Positions 1 through 7,339 of a stretch of DNA of 36,823 nt are shown here, one piece after another. The DNA is from an uncultured Adlercreutzia sp. (GTDB taxonomy: Bacteria > Actinomycetota > Coriobacteriia > Coriobacteriales > Eggerthellaceae): the NCBI GenBank assembly GCA_902478715.1, contig CABSMC010000018.1, forward strand, positions 1 to 36,823. Reading direction: 5' to 3'. The stretch's first letter is position 1; every line of letters starts with the position of its first letter. A program made the position numbers and the translations under genes. The notes under the pieces are model-generated. The model saw nothing but the letters and a program-made list of their open reading frames with translations, did no database searches and had not been told where the DNA came from.

Positions 1-406
1 GGCCATGAGCGTGAAGGTCCGCATCACCGACGTGAAGACGCTGCCGGTGGGCGAGGGCGTCAGCTACGGCCTGAACTACCGCAGCCCCGGCGCCGTGAAG
101 ATCTGCACCATGCCCATCGGCTATGCCGACGGCTTCCGCCGGGGCCTTTCCGGTCGCACCGACGTGCTGCTCGCTGGCCGCCGCTTCCACCAGGTGGGCA
201 ACATCTGCATGGATCAGTCCATGTTCGAAGTGAACCTGCGCCAGCGCAACGATATCGACCCCCAGATCGGCGACGAGGTGACCATCGTAGGGGAGCAGGG
301 CGAGGCCTCGGTCACCATCGATCAGATGGCCGAAACGCTGGGCACGATTCAGCACGAGATAGCCATCGGCTTCGGCTGCTCTCGCTTGCCGAGGCTGTAC
401 GTATAG
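1..406 (+). CDS. alr: alanine racemase, C-terminal part (5' end outside window)
   Basis: PLP-dependent enzyme converting L- to D-alanine for peptidoglycan. Only the C-terminal beta-domain is present; the frame is open to the window edge, so the ATG at position 5 is an internal Met and not the start. Visible family landmarks are the SYG motif (nt 62-70), whose Tyr is the second catalytic base, the GYADG motif (nt 119-133), the substrate-contacting MDQ within GNICMDQ, and the closing IQHEIAIGF...RLPRLYV. The lysine that binds PLP lies upstream of the window. The gene ends at TAG 404-406 and is followed by a large hairpin repeat rather than a gene. Identification is from family motifs and is secure. 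Confidence 0.96.
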   Translation, partial: AMSVKVRITDVKTLPVGEGVSYGLNYRSPGAVKICTMPIGYADGFRRGLSGRTDVLLAGRRFHQVGNICMDQSMFEVNLRQRNDIDPQIGDEVTIVGEQGEASVTIDQMAETLGTIQHEIAIGFGCSRLPRLYV

Positions 407-409
407 AAG

Positions 410-469
410 GCGATGCGCAGCGAGTACCAAGTCTGTGCAGCAGGTTGAAAAACAGCGATGCGCAGCGAG
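410..469. repeat. 15-bp direct repeat GCGATGCGCAGCGAG
   Basis: The 15-mer GCGATGCGCAGCGAG occurs at 410-424 and again at 455-469, 45 bp apart, directly after alr. The second copy runs into the left arm of the family C hairpin (465-584), so the first may be a remnant of a partly duplicated element. Confidence 0.7.
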
Positions 470-584
470 CGCCGGGAGGGGGTGCCGCGCGCAGTTCATT
501 CTATGGCATGCAAAAATGCCGCGACTCTCGGCGAGAAATGCCATAGAATGCTGTTTGAGCACGGCACCCCCTCCCGGCGCTCGC
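465..584 (-). repeat. structured repeat, family C copy 1 (large hairpin)
   Basis: A 23-bp perfect outer stem (465-487 with 562-584) encloses an asymmetric internal loop (488-497 and 550-561), then a 12-bp perfect inner stem ATTCTATGGCAT/ATGCCATAGAAT (498-509 with 538-549) and a 28-nt apical loop. Read on the minus strand, the internal loop carries GCTCAAACAGCATT on one side and AATGAACTG.GCGCG on the other. Both strings recur in the element at 15726-15855, although the outer stem sequences differ. It fills most of the 222 bp between alr and the glycosylase gene, both on the plus strand. No poly-T tract follows, so it is not an ordinary terminator. Confidence 0.85.
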
Positions 585-628
585 CCGAGGCAGGTCCCGA
601 CAAGAAATTCAAGAGAGAAGGACGCCCG

Positions 629-1195
629 ATGGAGCACCCCCACATTCCGCTAGAAGACCTGCAAGTCCAGGTGGCCGCCTGCCGCCGCTGCCCCTTGTGC
701 GATGGCCGCACGCAGACGGTGTTCGGCGTGGGCAATCCCGAGGCCCGGGTGCTCATCGTCGGCGAGGCTCCGGGCAAGAACGAGGATTTGCAGGGCGAGC
801 CCTTCGTGGGCGCCGCCGGCAAGTATCTCAACGAGCTTCTGGCCATCGCCGGGCTGTCCCGCGAGGACGTCTACATCGCCAACGTGCTGAAGTGCCGTCC
901 TCCTTCCAACCGCGATCCGCGTCCCGAGGAAATCCAGGCCTGCACGCCGTTTCTGCGCGAGCAGACGCGCACGATAAACCCGGAGTACATCGTCACGCTG
1001 GGCAACTTCTCCACGAAGTTTATTCTGAAAACCGATGTGGGCATTACGCGCCTGCACGGCACGCTGCAGCGGGCGGGGCGCTTCAAGGTGTTCCCCATCT
1101 TCCACCCGGCGGCCGCGCTCTACGACAGCAAGAAGCGCGAGGCCTTGGAAAACGACTTCGCCACCTTAGGCGAGCTGCTGCGCGGCGAGGTTTAG
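629..1195 (+). CDS. family 4 uracil-DNA glycosylase (4Fe-4S type)
   Basis: Excises uracil from DNA as the first step of base-excision repair. 188 residues. Motif 1 is seen as GEAPGKNED (about residues 45-53) and the catalytic-loop motif as FHPAA near the C-terminus. Cys18, Cys21, Cys89 and Cys105 match the spacing of the iron-sulfur cluster ligands of family 4 enzymes. The start is ATG 629 behind AGAGAAGG. The frame is open further upstream to 458, but that extension would run through the family C hairpin and has no homology. The gene is convergent with corA and the two stop codons overlap by four bases (1192-1195). Confidence 0.93.
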   Translation: MEHPHIPLEDLQVQVAACRRCPLCDGRTQTVFGVGNPEARVLIVGEAPGKNEDLQGEPFVGAAGKYLNELLAIAGLSREDVYIANVLKCRPPSNRDPRPEEIQACTPFLREQTRTINPEYIVTLGNFSTKFILKTDVGITRLHGTLQRAGRFKVFPIFHPAAALYDSKKREALENDFATLGELLRGEV

Positions 1196-2115
1196 AGCCA
1201 TCTCTTCCGCTTGAAGAACAGCACCATCACCACGATCATGACCAGGGCCAGGGTGATGATCGTGGCCGCCATATAGGGCCAATCGAGCCCCGGCAGCACG
1301 GTGAGGTTCATGCCGAACCAGCCGGTGACGAGCGTGAGCGGCGCGAACATCACCGTGACGATGGTGAGAATCTGCATGGTGGAGTTCTGCTTCAAGTCGA
1401 TCTGCGTCTGATGCAGCTCGTAAAGCTGCAGGCTGTACTCGCGCAGCATGTCGGCGCGGTCGGACAGGTGGTTCGCATGGGTGGTGATGTGCCCGAAGGT
1501 GCGGGCCTCCTCGCGGCTCATCACCTTGTTCTCGTTGTCGGCGATGAGATCGGCCATGACGCCGATCTGCTGGTAGTAGGAGCCCATGCGCATGGCGGCG
1601 CGCCGGTAGCTCATGATGGTCTGCGACGAGATGTCGGCATGGTGGCCGATCATGGCGTCCTCGAGGCTTTCCATGGCGTCTTCCATGGAGGAGAACCAGC
1701 TGAAATCGTCGGCGATGAGCGTCTTCATGAAGGCGTACAGGGTATGCGAGGTGGTGGGCTTCGTGAGGATGCCCGTGGCGGCCACTTTGTCCAGGGTCTT
1801 CTGCGCGATGTCGCCGTCGTCGATGAGGATGAGGTGGTCGGCTTCCAGGTAGAACGACATGGTGTCCGGATCGCCCGTGGGGTCGGATTTGTCCGGCACC
1901 GAAAACGAGCCGATGATGTAGGAGGGGTACAGCTCGACGAAGTTGGCCGCCGCCAGCTCGAGCGCTGCCAGCTCTGCCCGCGCCTCCGGGGCGATATGCG
2001 TGAGCTGGCTGAACTCGTGGGAGGTGAGGATCTTGACCAGGGGCGGCTTGCAGCTTTCCTCATCGCAGGGCGCTGCCAGCGGATTCGGCCGGTTCAGGTC
2101 GTAAATGGCTGCCAT
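1192..2115 (-). CDS. corA: CorA-family magnesium/divalent cation transporter
   Basis: Pentameric inner-membrane channel for Mg2+ (or Co2+/Ni2+). 307 residues: a long soluble N-terminal funnel, then two C-terminal membrane helices (about 246-268 and 279-303). The diagnostic GMN selectivity motif sits at residues 268-270 just after TM1, and a basic KRKRWL tail follows TM2. The ATG at 2115 is preceded on its own strand by GAGGAGGAG at good spacing. It is divergent from folC across 125 bp. A TATACT hexamer on the minus strand at 2157-2162 is a possible -10, but no convincing -35 is present. Whether Mg2+ or another divalent ion is the substrate cannot be told from sequence. Confidence 0.93.
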   Translation of the reverse strand: MAAIYDLNRPNPLAAPCDEESCKPPLVKILTSHEFSQLTHIAPEARAELAALELAAANFVELYPSYIIGSFSVPDKSDPTGDPDTMSFYLEADHLILIDDGDIAQKTLDKVAATGILTKPTTSHTLYAFMKTLIADDFSWFSSMEDAMESLEDAMIGHHADISSQTIMSYRRAAMRMGSYYQQIGVMADLIADNENKVMSREEARTFGHITTHANHLSDRADMLREYSLQLYELHQTQIDLKQNSTMQILTIVTVMFAPLTLVTGWFGMNLTVLPGLDWPYMAATIITLALVMIVVMVLFFKRKRWL

Positions 2116-2240
2116 GGCTCCTCCTCTCGTTGCGCGGCCTCTCGTGCCCGGAACCTAGTATAGAATGGAGCCGTGATATGCCCCATCGGTTACCGGGTTT
2201 GTAAGAAAACGGTAGCCGCGTCCTTGAAGGAGAACGTGCC

Positions 2241-3554
2241 GTGGAAGATGCGCGCCACTTCGATCCCGTTGCCTGGATAAACACCCCGCGATGGCAGGCC
2301 TCGCGCCTGGGGCTCTCGCGCATGGTGAATCTGCTGGAGCGCTTGGGGCGCCCCCAGGACGAGTTGCGCTTCACGCACGTGGCGGGTACCAACGGGAAGG
2401 GGTCGGTGTGCGCGTATGTGGCCTCGGTGCTGCAGGCGGCCGGCTACAAAGTGGGCCTGTTCACGAGTCCGTTCATCCTCTGCTTCGAGGAGCGCATCCG
2501 CGTGAACGGGGAGAACATCACGGGCGAGGAGCTCGCCCGGGCCGTGGCGGCGGTGCGCCCGGCGGCCGCGGCCGTGGAGGCGGCGTGCGGGGATCATCCT
2601 ACGGAGTTCGAGCTCATGGCCGCCGTGGCCTTCGAGCATTTCCGGGCCGTGGGCTGCGATATCGTGGTGCTGGAAGTAGGGCTCGGGGGACGGTTGGACG
2701 CCACCAACGTCATCGAGGCTCCCGAGGCGAGCGTGATCTGCCGCATCGGGCTCGACCATACCGATTTGCTCGGGGACACCCTGGCCGCCATCGCCGGCGA
2801 GAAGGCCGGCATCGTGAAGGCGGGAGCGCCCGTGGTGAGCTGGCCCCAGGAGAGCGAGGCCATGGCGGTCATCGAGGCCGTGGCCGCCGAGCGCGGTTGC
2901 GAACTTTTCGTGCCCGACTTCGGCGACTTGTCCGTGGAGCCGCTCGAGGGAGCGGCCCTGCGCCGGTTCTCGTGGAAGGGGAGGGGATTCGAGACGCGTC
3001 TCCTCGGCAGCTACCAGCCCTTCAACGCGGCGCTTGCCCTGACGGCGGTCGACGTGCTGCGCGGGCGCGGGTGGGCCATCTCCGACGAGGCCGCTTTCGC
3101 AGGCATCGCCTCCGCCCGTTGGCCCGGCCGTTTCGAAGTGGTGGATACCGCGCCGCTTACCATTGTGGACGGTGGTCACAACCCCCAGGGGGCCGAGGCC
3201 CTGGCCGCCTCGCTCGCCGATCTTCTGGGGGAGGAGGGACGCGCCTCGGTCGATTTTGCTTTGGGCGTGCTGGCCGACAAGGACTACCCGGCCATGGTGC
3301 GCGCCGTGGCGCCGTGGGCCCGCAGCTTCTCGGTGTACGCCCCGAAAAGCCCTCGCGCCCTGGCGGTCGACGAGCTGGCGGCTTGCGTGCGCGAGATTAT
3401 GGTGGAAGAGGGCCGGGCCGATGACGTGCCCGTGCGCACGTGCGGCGCTCCCGCCGATGCCCTGCGCGCAGCCCGCGACGCCGCCGGCCCGGAAGGCTGC
3501 GTCGTCGCCTTCGGCACCCTTTACGCCATCGCCGACCTCATGGGCGCGTTGTAG
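2241..3554 (+). CDS. folC: bifunctional folylpolyglutamate/dihydrofolate synthase
   Basis: Mur-ligase-family ATPase that adds glutamate to dihydropteroate and/or tetrahydrofolate. 437 residues, normal for FolC. Visible motifs are the P-loop GTNGKGS (residues 49-55), TSPF with the following FEERIRVNG, the GLGGRLDATN motif, and VVDGGHNPQG-like IVDGGHNPQGAEAL in the C-terminal ligase domain. The start is GTG 2241, with GAAGGAG eight bases upstream; the nearby ATG at 2248 is out of frame. It is transcribed alone, divergently from corA and convergently with nhaA. Confidence 0.95.
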   Translation: MEDARHFDPVAWINTPRWQASRLGLSRMVNLLERLGRPQDELRFTHVAGTNGKGSVCAYVASVLQAAGYKVGLFTSPFILCFEERIRVNGENITGEELARAVAAVRPAAAAVEAACGDHPTEFELMAAVAFEHFRAVGCDIVVLEVGLGGRLDATNVIEAPEASVICRIGLDHTDLLGDTLAAIAGEKAGIVKAGAPVVSWPQESEAMAVIEAVAAERGCELFVPDFGDLSVEPLEGAALRRFSWKGRGFETRLLGSYQPFNAALALTAVDVLRGRGWAISDEAAFAGIASARWPGRFEVVDTAPLTIVDGGHNPQGAEALAASLADLLGEEGRASVDFALGVLADKDYPAMVRAVAPWARSFSVYAPKSPRALAVDELAACVREIMVEEGRADDVPVRTCGAPADALRAARDAAGPEGCVVAFGTLYAIADLMGAL

Positions 3555-3589
3555 CGAGCTTGCTGTTTGCGAAAACGACTTGATGCATG

Positions 3590-3617
3590 AAAAAGGGCGC
3601 CCCCGAAAGAGCGCCCT
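3590..3617 (-). terminator. intrinsic terminator of nhaA
   Basis: On the minus strand, AGGGCGC (3611-3617) pairs with GCGCCCT (3594-3600) around a 10-nt loop, and TTTTTC follows directly. It lies about 40 bp beyond the nhaA stop codon and faces the end of folC. On the plus strand there is no T tract. Confidence 0.75.
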
Positions 3618-3653
3618 CCGAAAGTACGAAAAGCCCGCGGACCGACGCGTCCC

Positions 3654-5255
3654 CTAGGGTCGCGTACCGGTGACGTCCTCGGCTTCCTCGGCCTCGGCCT
3701 CGTCGCGGATCTCGTGCACGACGAACTCCGCCACGCCGCCCTCGGCTTCCAGCACCTCGCGCACATCGTCGACCAGATCCTCGTCGCCGCAGCCGAGAAC
3801 CACGTCGTCGGCCATATCGGCGGCCTCTTCCCCGGCCGTTTGGCGCACCACCTCATCGAGCGAGGCGGACACGTACGAGATGCCCTGGCGCTCGGCGGTC
3901 TTCGCCTGCATGAACAGGAACAAAAAGCCGATCACGCCGGCCAGAAGCGAGGCCGACAGAATGCCGATCTTCGCATCGGCGATGAGCACGGCCTCGGGGA
4001 AGGCGAGGTTCGCCACGAAGATGGCCATGGTGAAGCCCACACCGCCCAGGATGCCGGCACCCAGCATATGGATCCAGTTAACATGATCGGGCAGGTTGGC
4101 GATCTTCAGCTTCACCGTCAAGAAGCTGAAGAGCAGGATGCCGATGGGCTTGCCCAGAAGCAATCCGAAGAACACGCCGAAGAACACCGGGCTCGAGACC
4201 ATGGCGAGAACATCGCCGCCAAGGAAGCTCACATCGGCGTTGGTCAGCGCGAACAGAGGCAGCACGGCAAAGTACACCCACGGGTACAGCATATGCTCCA
4301 AGCGCGTGGCCGGGGGTACCACCTGACGAGCAACACTGGAGAGTCGGGTGACGGTGAACATGTAATCCTTCTGAAGCGTCACCGGCTCGGTCTCCACATA
4401 GGCGGCGCGCGCCTCGCGAACCCGGTCGCCCGACCAGGTCATGAACTTCTGCAGATCGACGCGCGACCCCGTGGGGATCGTGAAGGCGAGCAGCACGCCA
4501 GCGATGGTGGAATGAACACCGGACATGAACACAGCGAACCACAACAGGCAACCCACCAGCATGTAAGGCGTCAGGGCGTACACGTGCGCCCGGTTCATCA
4601 GTACGAGCACCACGAGAATGGCCGCAGCAATGGCAAGCCACATGAGCGAGGGACTCTGACCGTAGAAGATGGCAATGACGAGAATGGCGATGATGTCGTC
4701 GGCCACGGCCAAGGTGGAGAGGAACACGCGCACGCCGTTGGGCACGCGGTTGCCGAGCAGCGCCATGATGCCCAAGGCGAAGGCGATATCGGTCGCCGTG
4801 GGCACACCCCAGCCGTGGGAGGTCTCAGGGTTGGTGGCGTTGAAGATGGAGTAGATGACGATAGGGGCCAGAACGCCGCCGCAGGCCGCGATGATGGGCA
4901 GCGCCGCCTGGCGGATGTTCGTGAGCTCGCCGACGGTCATCTCGTATTTGATCTCTAACCCTACGAGCAGGAAGAACACCGCCATGAAGATGTCGTTGAT
5001 GATATGGGCCAGCGACATCTCGCCGATAAAGCCGCCGACGCCCACCACTACATGGGTGTGCCAGAACTCCTCAAAGGGCTCGAAGAACGGCGAGTTCGCG
5101 ATAACGAGGGCCACAATAGCCGCCGCCAGCATGATGGCCGCCGCCTTCGTGGACGAACTCGTAAATTGGATGACTTTCAACCAGCGACGCTGATGCCCCT
5201 GGACTTCATCAATGAAGATATGATGCGGATCGGGATTCTTCGCAGTGGGTTCCAT
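3654..5255 (-). CDS. nhaA: Na+/H+ antiporter NhaA with acidic C-terminal tail
   Basis: Electrogenic membrane antiporter that exports Na+ in exchange for protons. 533 residues, against about 390 for the E. coli protein. The ion-binding aspartates are conserved: Asp156 in TATDIAFALG and the pair Asp186-Asp187 in LAVADDIIAI (equivalent to E. coli Asp133, Asp163 and Asp164). Roughly the last 80 residues, after the final membrane helix, form a strongly acidic cytoplasmic extension rich in Glu, Asp and Ala; such tails occur in actinobacterial NhaA proteins. The ATG at 5255 has GAGGA and AAGG upstream. It is a monocistronic unit with its own terminator at 3590-3617. Confidence 0.94.
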   Translation of the reverse strand: MEPTAKNPDPHHIFIDEVQGHQRRWLKVIQFTSSSTKAAAIMLAAAIVALVIANSPFFEPFEEFWHTHVVVGVGGFIGEMSLAHIINDIFMAVFFLLVGLEIKYEMTVGELTNIRQAALPIIAACGGVLAPIVIYSIFNATNPETSHGWGVPTATDIAFALGIMALLGNRVPNGVRVFLSTLAVADDIIAILVIAIFYGQSPSLMWLAIAAAILVVLVLMNRAHVYALTPYMLVGCLLWFAVFMSGVHSTIAGVLLAFTIPTGSRVDLQKFMTWSGDRVREARAAYVETEPVTLQKDYMFTVTRLSSVARQVVPPATRLEHMLYPWVYFAVLPLFALTNADVSFLGGDVLAMVSSPVFFGVFFGLLLGKPIGILLFSFLTVKLKIANLPDHVNWIHMLGAGILGGVGFTMAIFVANLAFPEAVLIADAKIGILSASLLAGVIGFLFLFMQAKTAERQGISYVSASLDEVVRQTAGEEAADMADDVVLGCGDEDLVDDVREVLEAEGGVAEFVVHEIRDEAEAEEAEDVTGTRP

Positions 5256-5627
5256 GCCTTACATCCTCAATTTCTCTTACCGACTCAGCCGCCTGCGAGC
5301 AAGACGGCTTCACAGATATCCGTTAATTGTAACCTCTTTCCCTTTCGCTTCAGCGAAAATCCCTATCTGTAAAGTCCCCGTAGCAGCCTTTTTCACACGA
5401 AAACGAGAACCGTTCGACTTCAAAGGCGCTGCATTCCGAAAACAGTCCTCAGACGGCAATCGTTTTCTTGCAACCTCAAATTGCTCGGTCAATCTCGCGA
5501 AAAGTGCGCTATGCTGTTTTTTCCAGTTTGGAAGGGTGCGTTTTACGCATGGTGCGCTCAGATGCCCCAGCGGGCTCGCGCCTTCCATGCTGATTGTGCA
5601 AGCAACGAGCTAAAAGAGGTGGAAATC
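5256..5627. other. 372-bp divergent intergenic region, nhaA/hpf
   Basis: No credible gene. It should hold the promoters of nhaA (leftward) and hpf (rightward). The base composition is clearly more AT-rich than the flanks. A 16-bp dyad, TTTCGCT-TC-AGCGAAA, at 5343-5358 lies just upstream of a minus-strand TACAAT hexamer (5326-5331), so it could be an operator for nhaA; this is only a suggestion. Small open frames here lack ribosome-binding sites and homology. Confidence 0.5.
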
Positions 5628-6212
5628 ATGACGATCACCGTGTCCGGACGCAAAATGCCCGTCACCGACGCCCTTCGTCAGTACGCTGAGGAGAAGGTCG
5701 GCAACGCGATCAAGGCTGTGGACGCCGACACCGTCTCCACGGAAATTGTTCTTTACACCGAGAAGAACCCGGCCAACCCGCTGCCGGCTATTTGCGAGGT
5801 CACCGTCCGCGTCAAGGGCCATATCGTGCGTGTGGAGGAAAGCGAAGAGGACATGTACGCCGCCATTGACGTGGCTGCCGCCAAGGTCGCCCGCCAGCTG
5901 CGCAAGTACAAGACCCGCGTGCTGGACAAGAAGGTTCGCGCCACCGAGCGCATCGTCGACTACGCCCACGAGGACGCCCATCCGGAGACCGAGCTCGATC
6001 TCGACCGTCTGATGGACGAGCTGTCCGAGGACGAGATCATCCGCCGCAAGGAGACGGAATTCACGCCCATGACCGAAGAAGAGGCGCTCATCCAGATCGA
6101 TCTGTTGGGCCACGACTTTTTCGCGTACACTGATCGAGACACCAACCTGGTGCACATCCTGTACCGCCGCGAGGACGGCGGCTACGGTCTGCTCACCCAA
6201 AAGGAGGATTAG
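5628..6212 (+). CDS. hpf: ribosome hibernation promoting factor, long form
   Basis: Binds idle 30S subunits and promotes 100S dimers in stationary phase. 194 residues. The N-terminal domain (about 1-100) shows the HPF/YfiA pattern MTITVSGRKMPVTDALRQYAE and EEDMYAAIDVAAAKVARQLRKYK. The C-terminal dimerisation domain (about 135-194) has FTPMTEEEALIQIDLLGHDFFAY, typical of the long form. The start is ATG 5628 behind AGAGGTGG; the frame is open upstream to 5481, but that part has neither homology nor a ribosome-binding site. It sits directly upstream of acpP and ends inside that gene's ribosome-binding region. Confidence 0.95.
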   Translation: MTITVSGRKMPVTDALRQYAEEKVGNAIKAVDADTVSTEIVLYTEKNPANPLPAICEVTVRVKGHIVRVEESEEDMYAAIDVAAAKVARQLRKYKTRVLDKKVRATERIVDYAHEDAHPETELDLDRLMDELSEDEIIRRKETEFTPMTEEEALIQIDLLGHDFFAYTDRDTNLVHILYRREDGGYGLLTQKED

Positions 6213-6215
6213 TTC

Positions 6216-6434
6216 ATGGCCACTATCGACACCATCGCCGGCGTTCTCGAGAGCAACCTCGACATCGACCCCGCCACCGTCACCCCCGAGGCGACCTTCG
6301 AGTCCCTCGGCATCGACTCGCTGGACATGGTCGAGCTCATCTGCGACTTGGAGGAGGCCTGCGAGGTCGACTTCGGCGAGCCCGAGGGGCTTGTCACCGT
6401 GGGCGACCTGGTCGCTTACATCGACTCGCTGTAA
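6216..6434 (+). CDS. acpP: acyl carrier protein
   Basis: 72-residue acidic carrier protein for acyl chains in fatty-acid synthesis. The phosphopantetheine attachment site is Ser35 in GIDSLDMVEL. AAGGAGG at 6201-6207 lies inside the last codons of hpf and the ATG follows hpf's TAG by three bases, so the two are probably cotranscribed. A strong intrinsic terminator follows 27 bp after the stop. No other fatty-acid genes are adjacent, so a role in a different acyl pathway cannot be excluded. Confidence 0.95.
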   Translation: MATIDTIAGVLESNLDIDPATVTPEATFESLGIDSLDMVELICDLEEACEVDFGEPEGLVTVGDLVAYIDSL

Positions 6435-6461
6435 GCGCCCGTCGCGTTTCAGCAGAACTGG

Positions 6462-6500
6462 GGCCCCGCAGCCATCGGGTTGCGGGGCCTTTTTGTTGTT
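6462..6500 (+). terminator. intrinsic terminator after acpP
   Basis: GGCCCCGCA (6462-6470) pairs perfectly with TGCGGGGCC (6481-6489) across a 10-nt loop, followed by TTTTTGTTGTTT. Confidence 0.9.
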
Positions 6501-6693
6501 TAGTTCCCTGCGTCTGTGCCGAAAGAGGCCCCGTGTGGGCTCGTGCCGCTCTGCCGGAGGAAACGTGTCTGAGCCCCGTTCGATAAGAGCGGTCGCGCTC
6601 CACTTCTATGGGAACCGATTCCGATCGGCCTTTCCGGTAATGGCCGCTTCGCGCTTCATCTCGTCTCGCTTAGTCGGTGAAGGCTCCTGTCGC

Positions 6694-6813
6694 TGCATGA
6701 GATTGACGGTTATGAGCGTCTGAAGGGCAGCTATAGTGATTAGAATTAACGATAATTGACAATTTCGAGTGAACTTAGATTCTCCAGACGCTCATAACCG
6801 TCAATCTCATGCA
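6694..6813. repeat. 120-bp element with perfect 29-bp terminal inverted repeats
   Basis: Positions 6694-6722 and 6785-6813 are exact reverse complements (29 bp, ends TGCATGAGATTG... and ...CAATCTCATGCA). They flank a 62-nt AT-rich centre that stands out from the GC-rich surroundings. No open frame lies inside and no target-site duplication is visible at the ends. It resembles a MITE-like remnant or a very long hairpin. It lies between the acpP terminator and the csoR promoter in an otherwise empty 488-bp gap, where nothing else was recognised in 6501-6693. Confidence 0.8.
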
Positions 6814-6849
6814 AAATCGTGGGTCTTCGTTGACTGCGGTTTTTCCTGC

Positions 6850-6878
6850 TTGACGAAAATACCCCCTAGGGGTATAAG
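6850..6878 (+). promoter_or_regulatory. csoR-copA promoter with overlapping CsoR-type operator
   Basis: TTGACG (6850-6855) and TATAAG (6873-6878) are separated by exactly 17 bp. The dyad ATACCCC-CTA-GGGGTAT (6859-6875) fills the spacer and runs into the -10. This matches known CsoR operators, which are G/C-tract dyads flanked by TA-rich ends. Apo-CsoR bound here would block RNA polymerase, and Cu(I) would release it. Confidence 0.88.
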
Positions 6879-6922
6879 TTTTTTTCGAGAATGAAAGCCG
6901 GAGCTATGAGCGAAGGAATGCT

Positions 6923-7327
6923 ATGAAGAACGAGAAAGCATGCAGCGGGGAAGGGACGGCGCAGACAATGCCGAAGGCCGGGGCGGCCCAGGCAGCGGCC
7001 AAGACTGGTGCAGGTAGAACGGGCCACATGCCCGATTGCCCCTGCCGGCACAAGAACACACCGCGCAGCACCGAGCTGCAGGCGGATATGCAGAAGCGGC
7101 TGAACCGGGCCATCGGGCAGCTGAACGGCGTGAAGACCATGATCGAGGGCAACCGCTACTGCGGGGACGTGCTCACCCAGCTGGCCGCCGCCGAGTCGGC
7201 GGTGCGGCGCGTCTCCGAGATGGTGCTGGCCGAGCATATGCGCACCTGCGTGGTGGAAGAGGTGCGCGCCGGCAACGACGAGGTGATCGACGAAGTGATG
7301 GCGCTCATGCGCCGCTTCTCGAAGTAA
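6923..7327 (+). CDS. csoR: CsoR-family copper-sensing transcriptional repressor
   Basis: All-helical DNA-binding repressor that leaves DNA on binding Cu(I). 134 residues. The Cu(I) ligand set is Cys80, His105 and Cys109, with the same 25- and 4-residue spacings as Cys36/His61/Cys65 of mycobacterial CsoR. An N-terminal extension of about 45 residues, rich in Ala and Gly and containing HMPDCPCRHK, precedes the core and could offer extra metal ligands. The start is ATG 6923 behind GAAGGA. It is the first gene of a two-gene unit with copA and probably represses its own promoter through the operator at 6859-6875. Confidence 0.93.
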   Translation: MKNEKACSGEGTAQTMPKAGAAQAAAKTGAGRTGHMPDCPCRHKNTPRSTELQADMQKRLNRAIGQLNGVKTMIEGNRYCGDVLTQLAAAESAVRRVSEMVLAEHMRTCVVEEVRAGNDEVIDEVMALMRRFSK

Positions 7328-7339
7328 GGAAGGCAAGCT

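Noticed and set aside
465..584. attC-like integron site or intrinsic terminator for the large hairpin
   Set aside because: There are no attC R/L boxes, no integrase and no gene cassette, and no T tract after the stem; the shared loops with 15726-15855 fit a dispersed repeat better.
458..628. N-terminal extension of the uracil-DNA glycosylase reading frame
   Set aside because: It runs through the family C hairpin, lacks a ribosome-binding site and has no family homology; ATG 629 is well supported.
697..2163. Long plus-strand open frame antisense to corA
   Set aside because: Composition is Arg/His/Gly-rich, typical of the shadow of a high-GC gene; the minus-strand CorA has clear motifs.
5310..5588. 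92-residue minus-strand open frame in the nhaA/hpf gap
   Set aside because: No ribosome-binding site or homology, and it covers the expected promoters of both neighbours.
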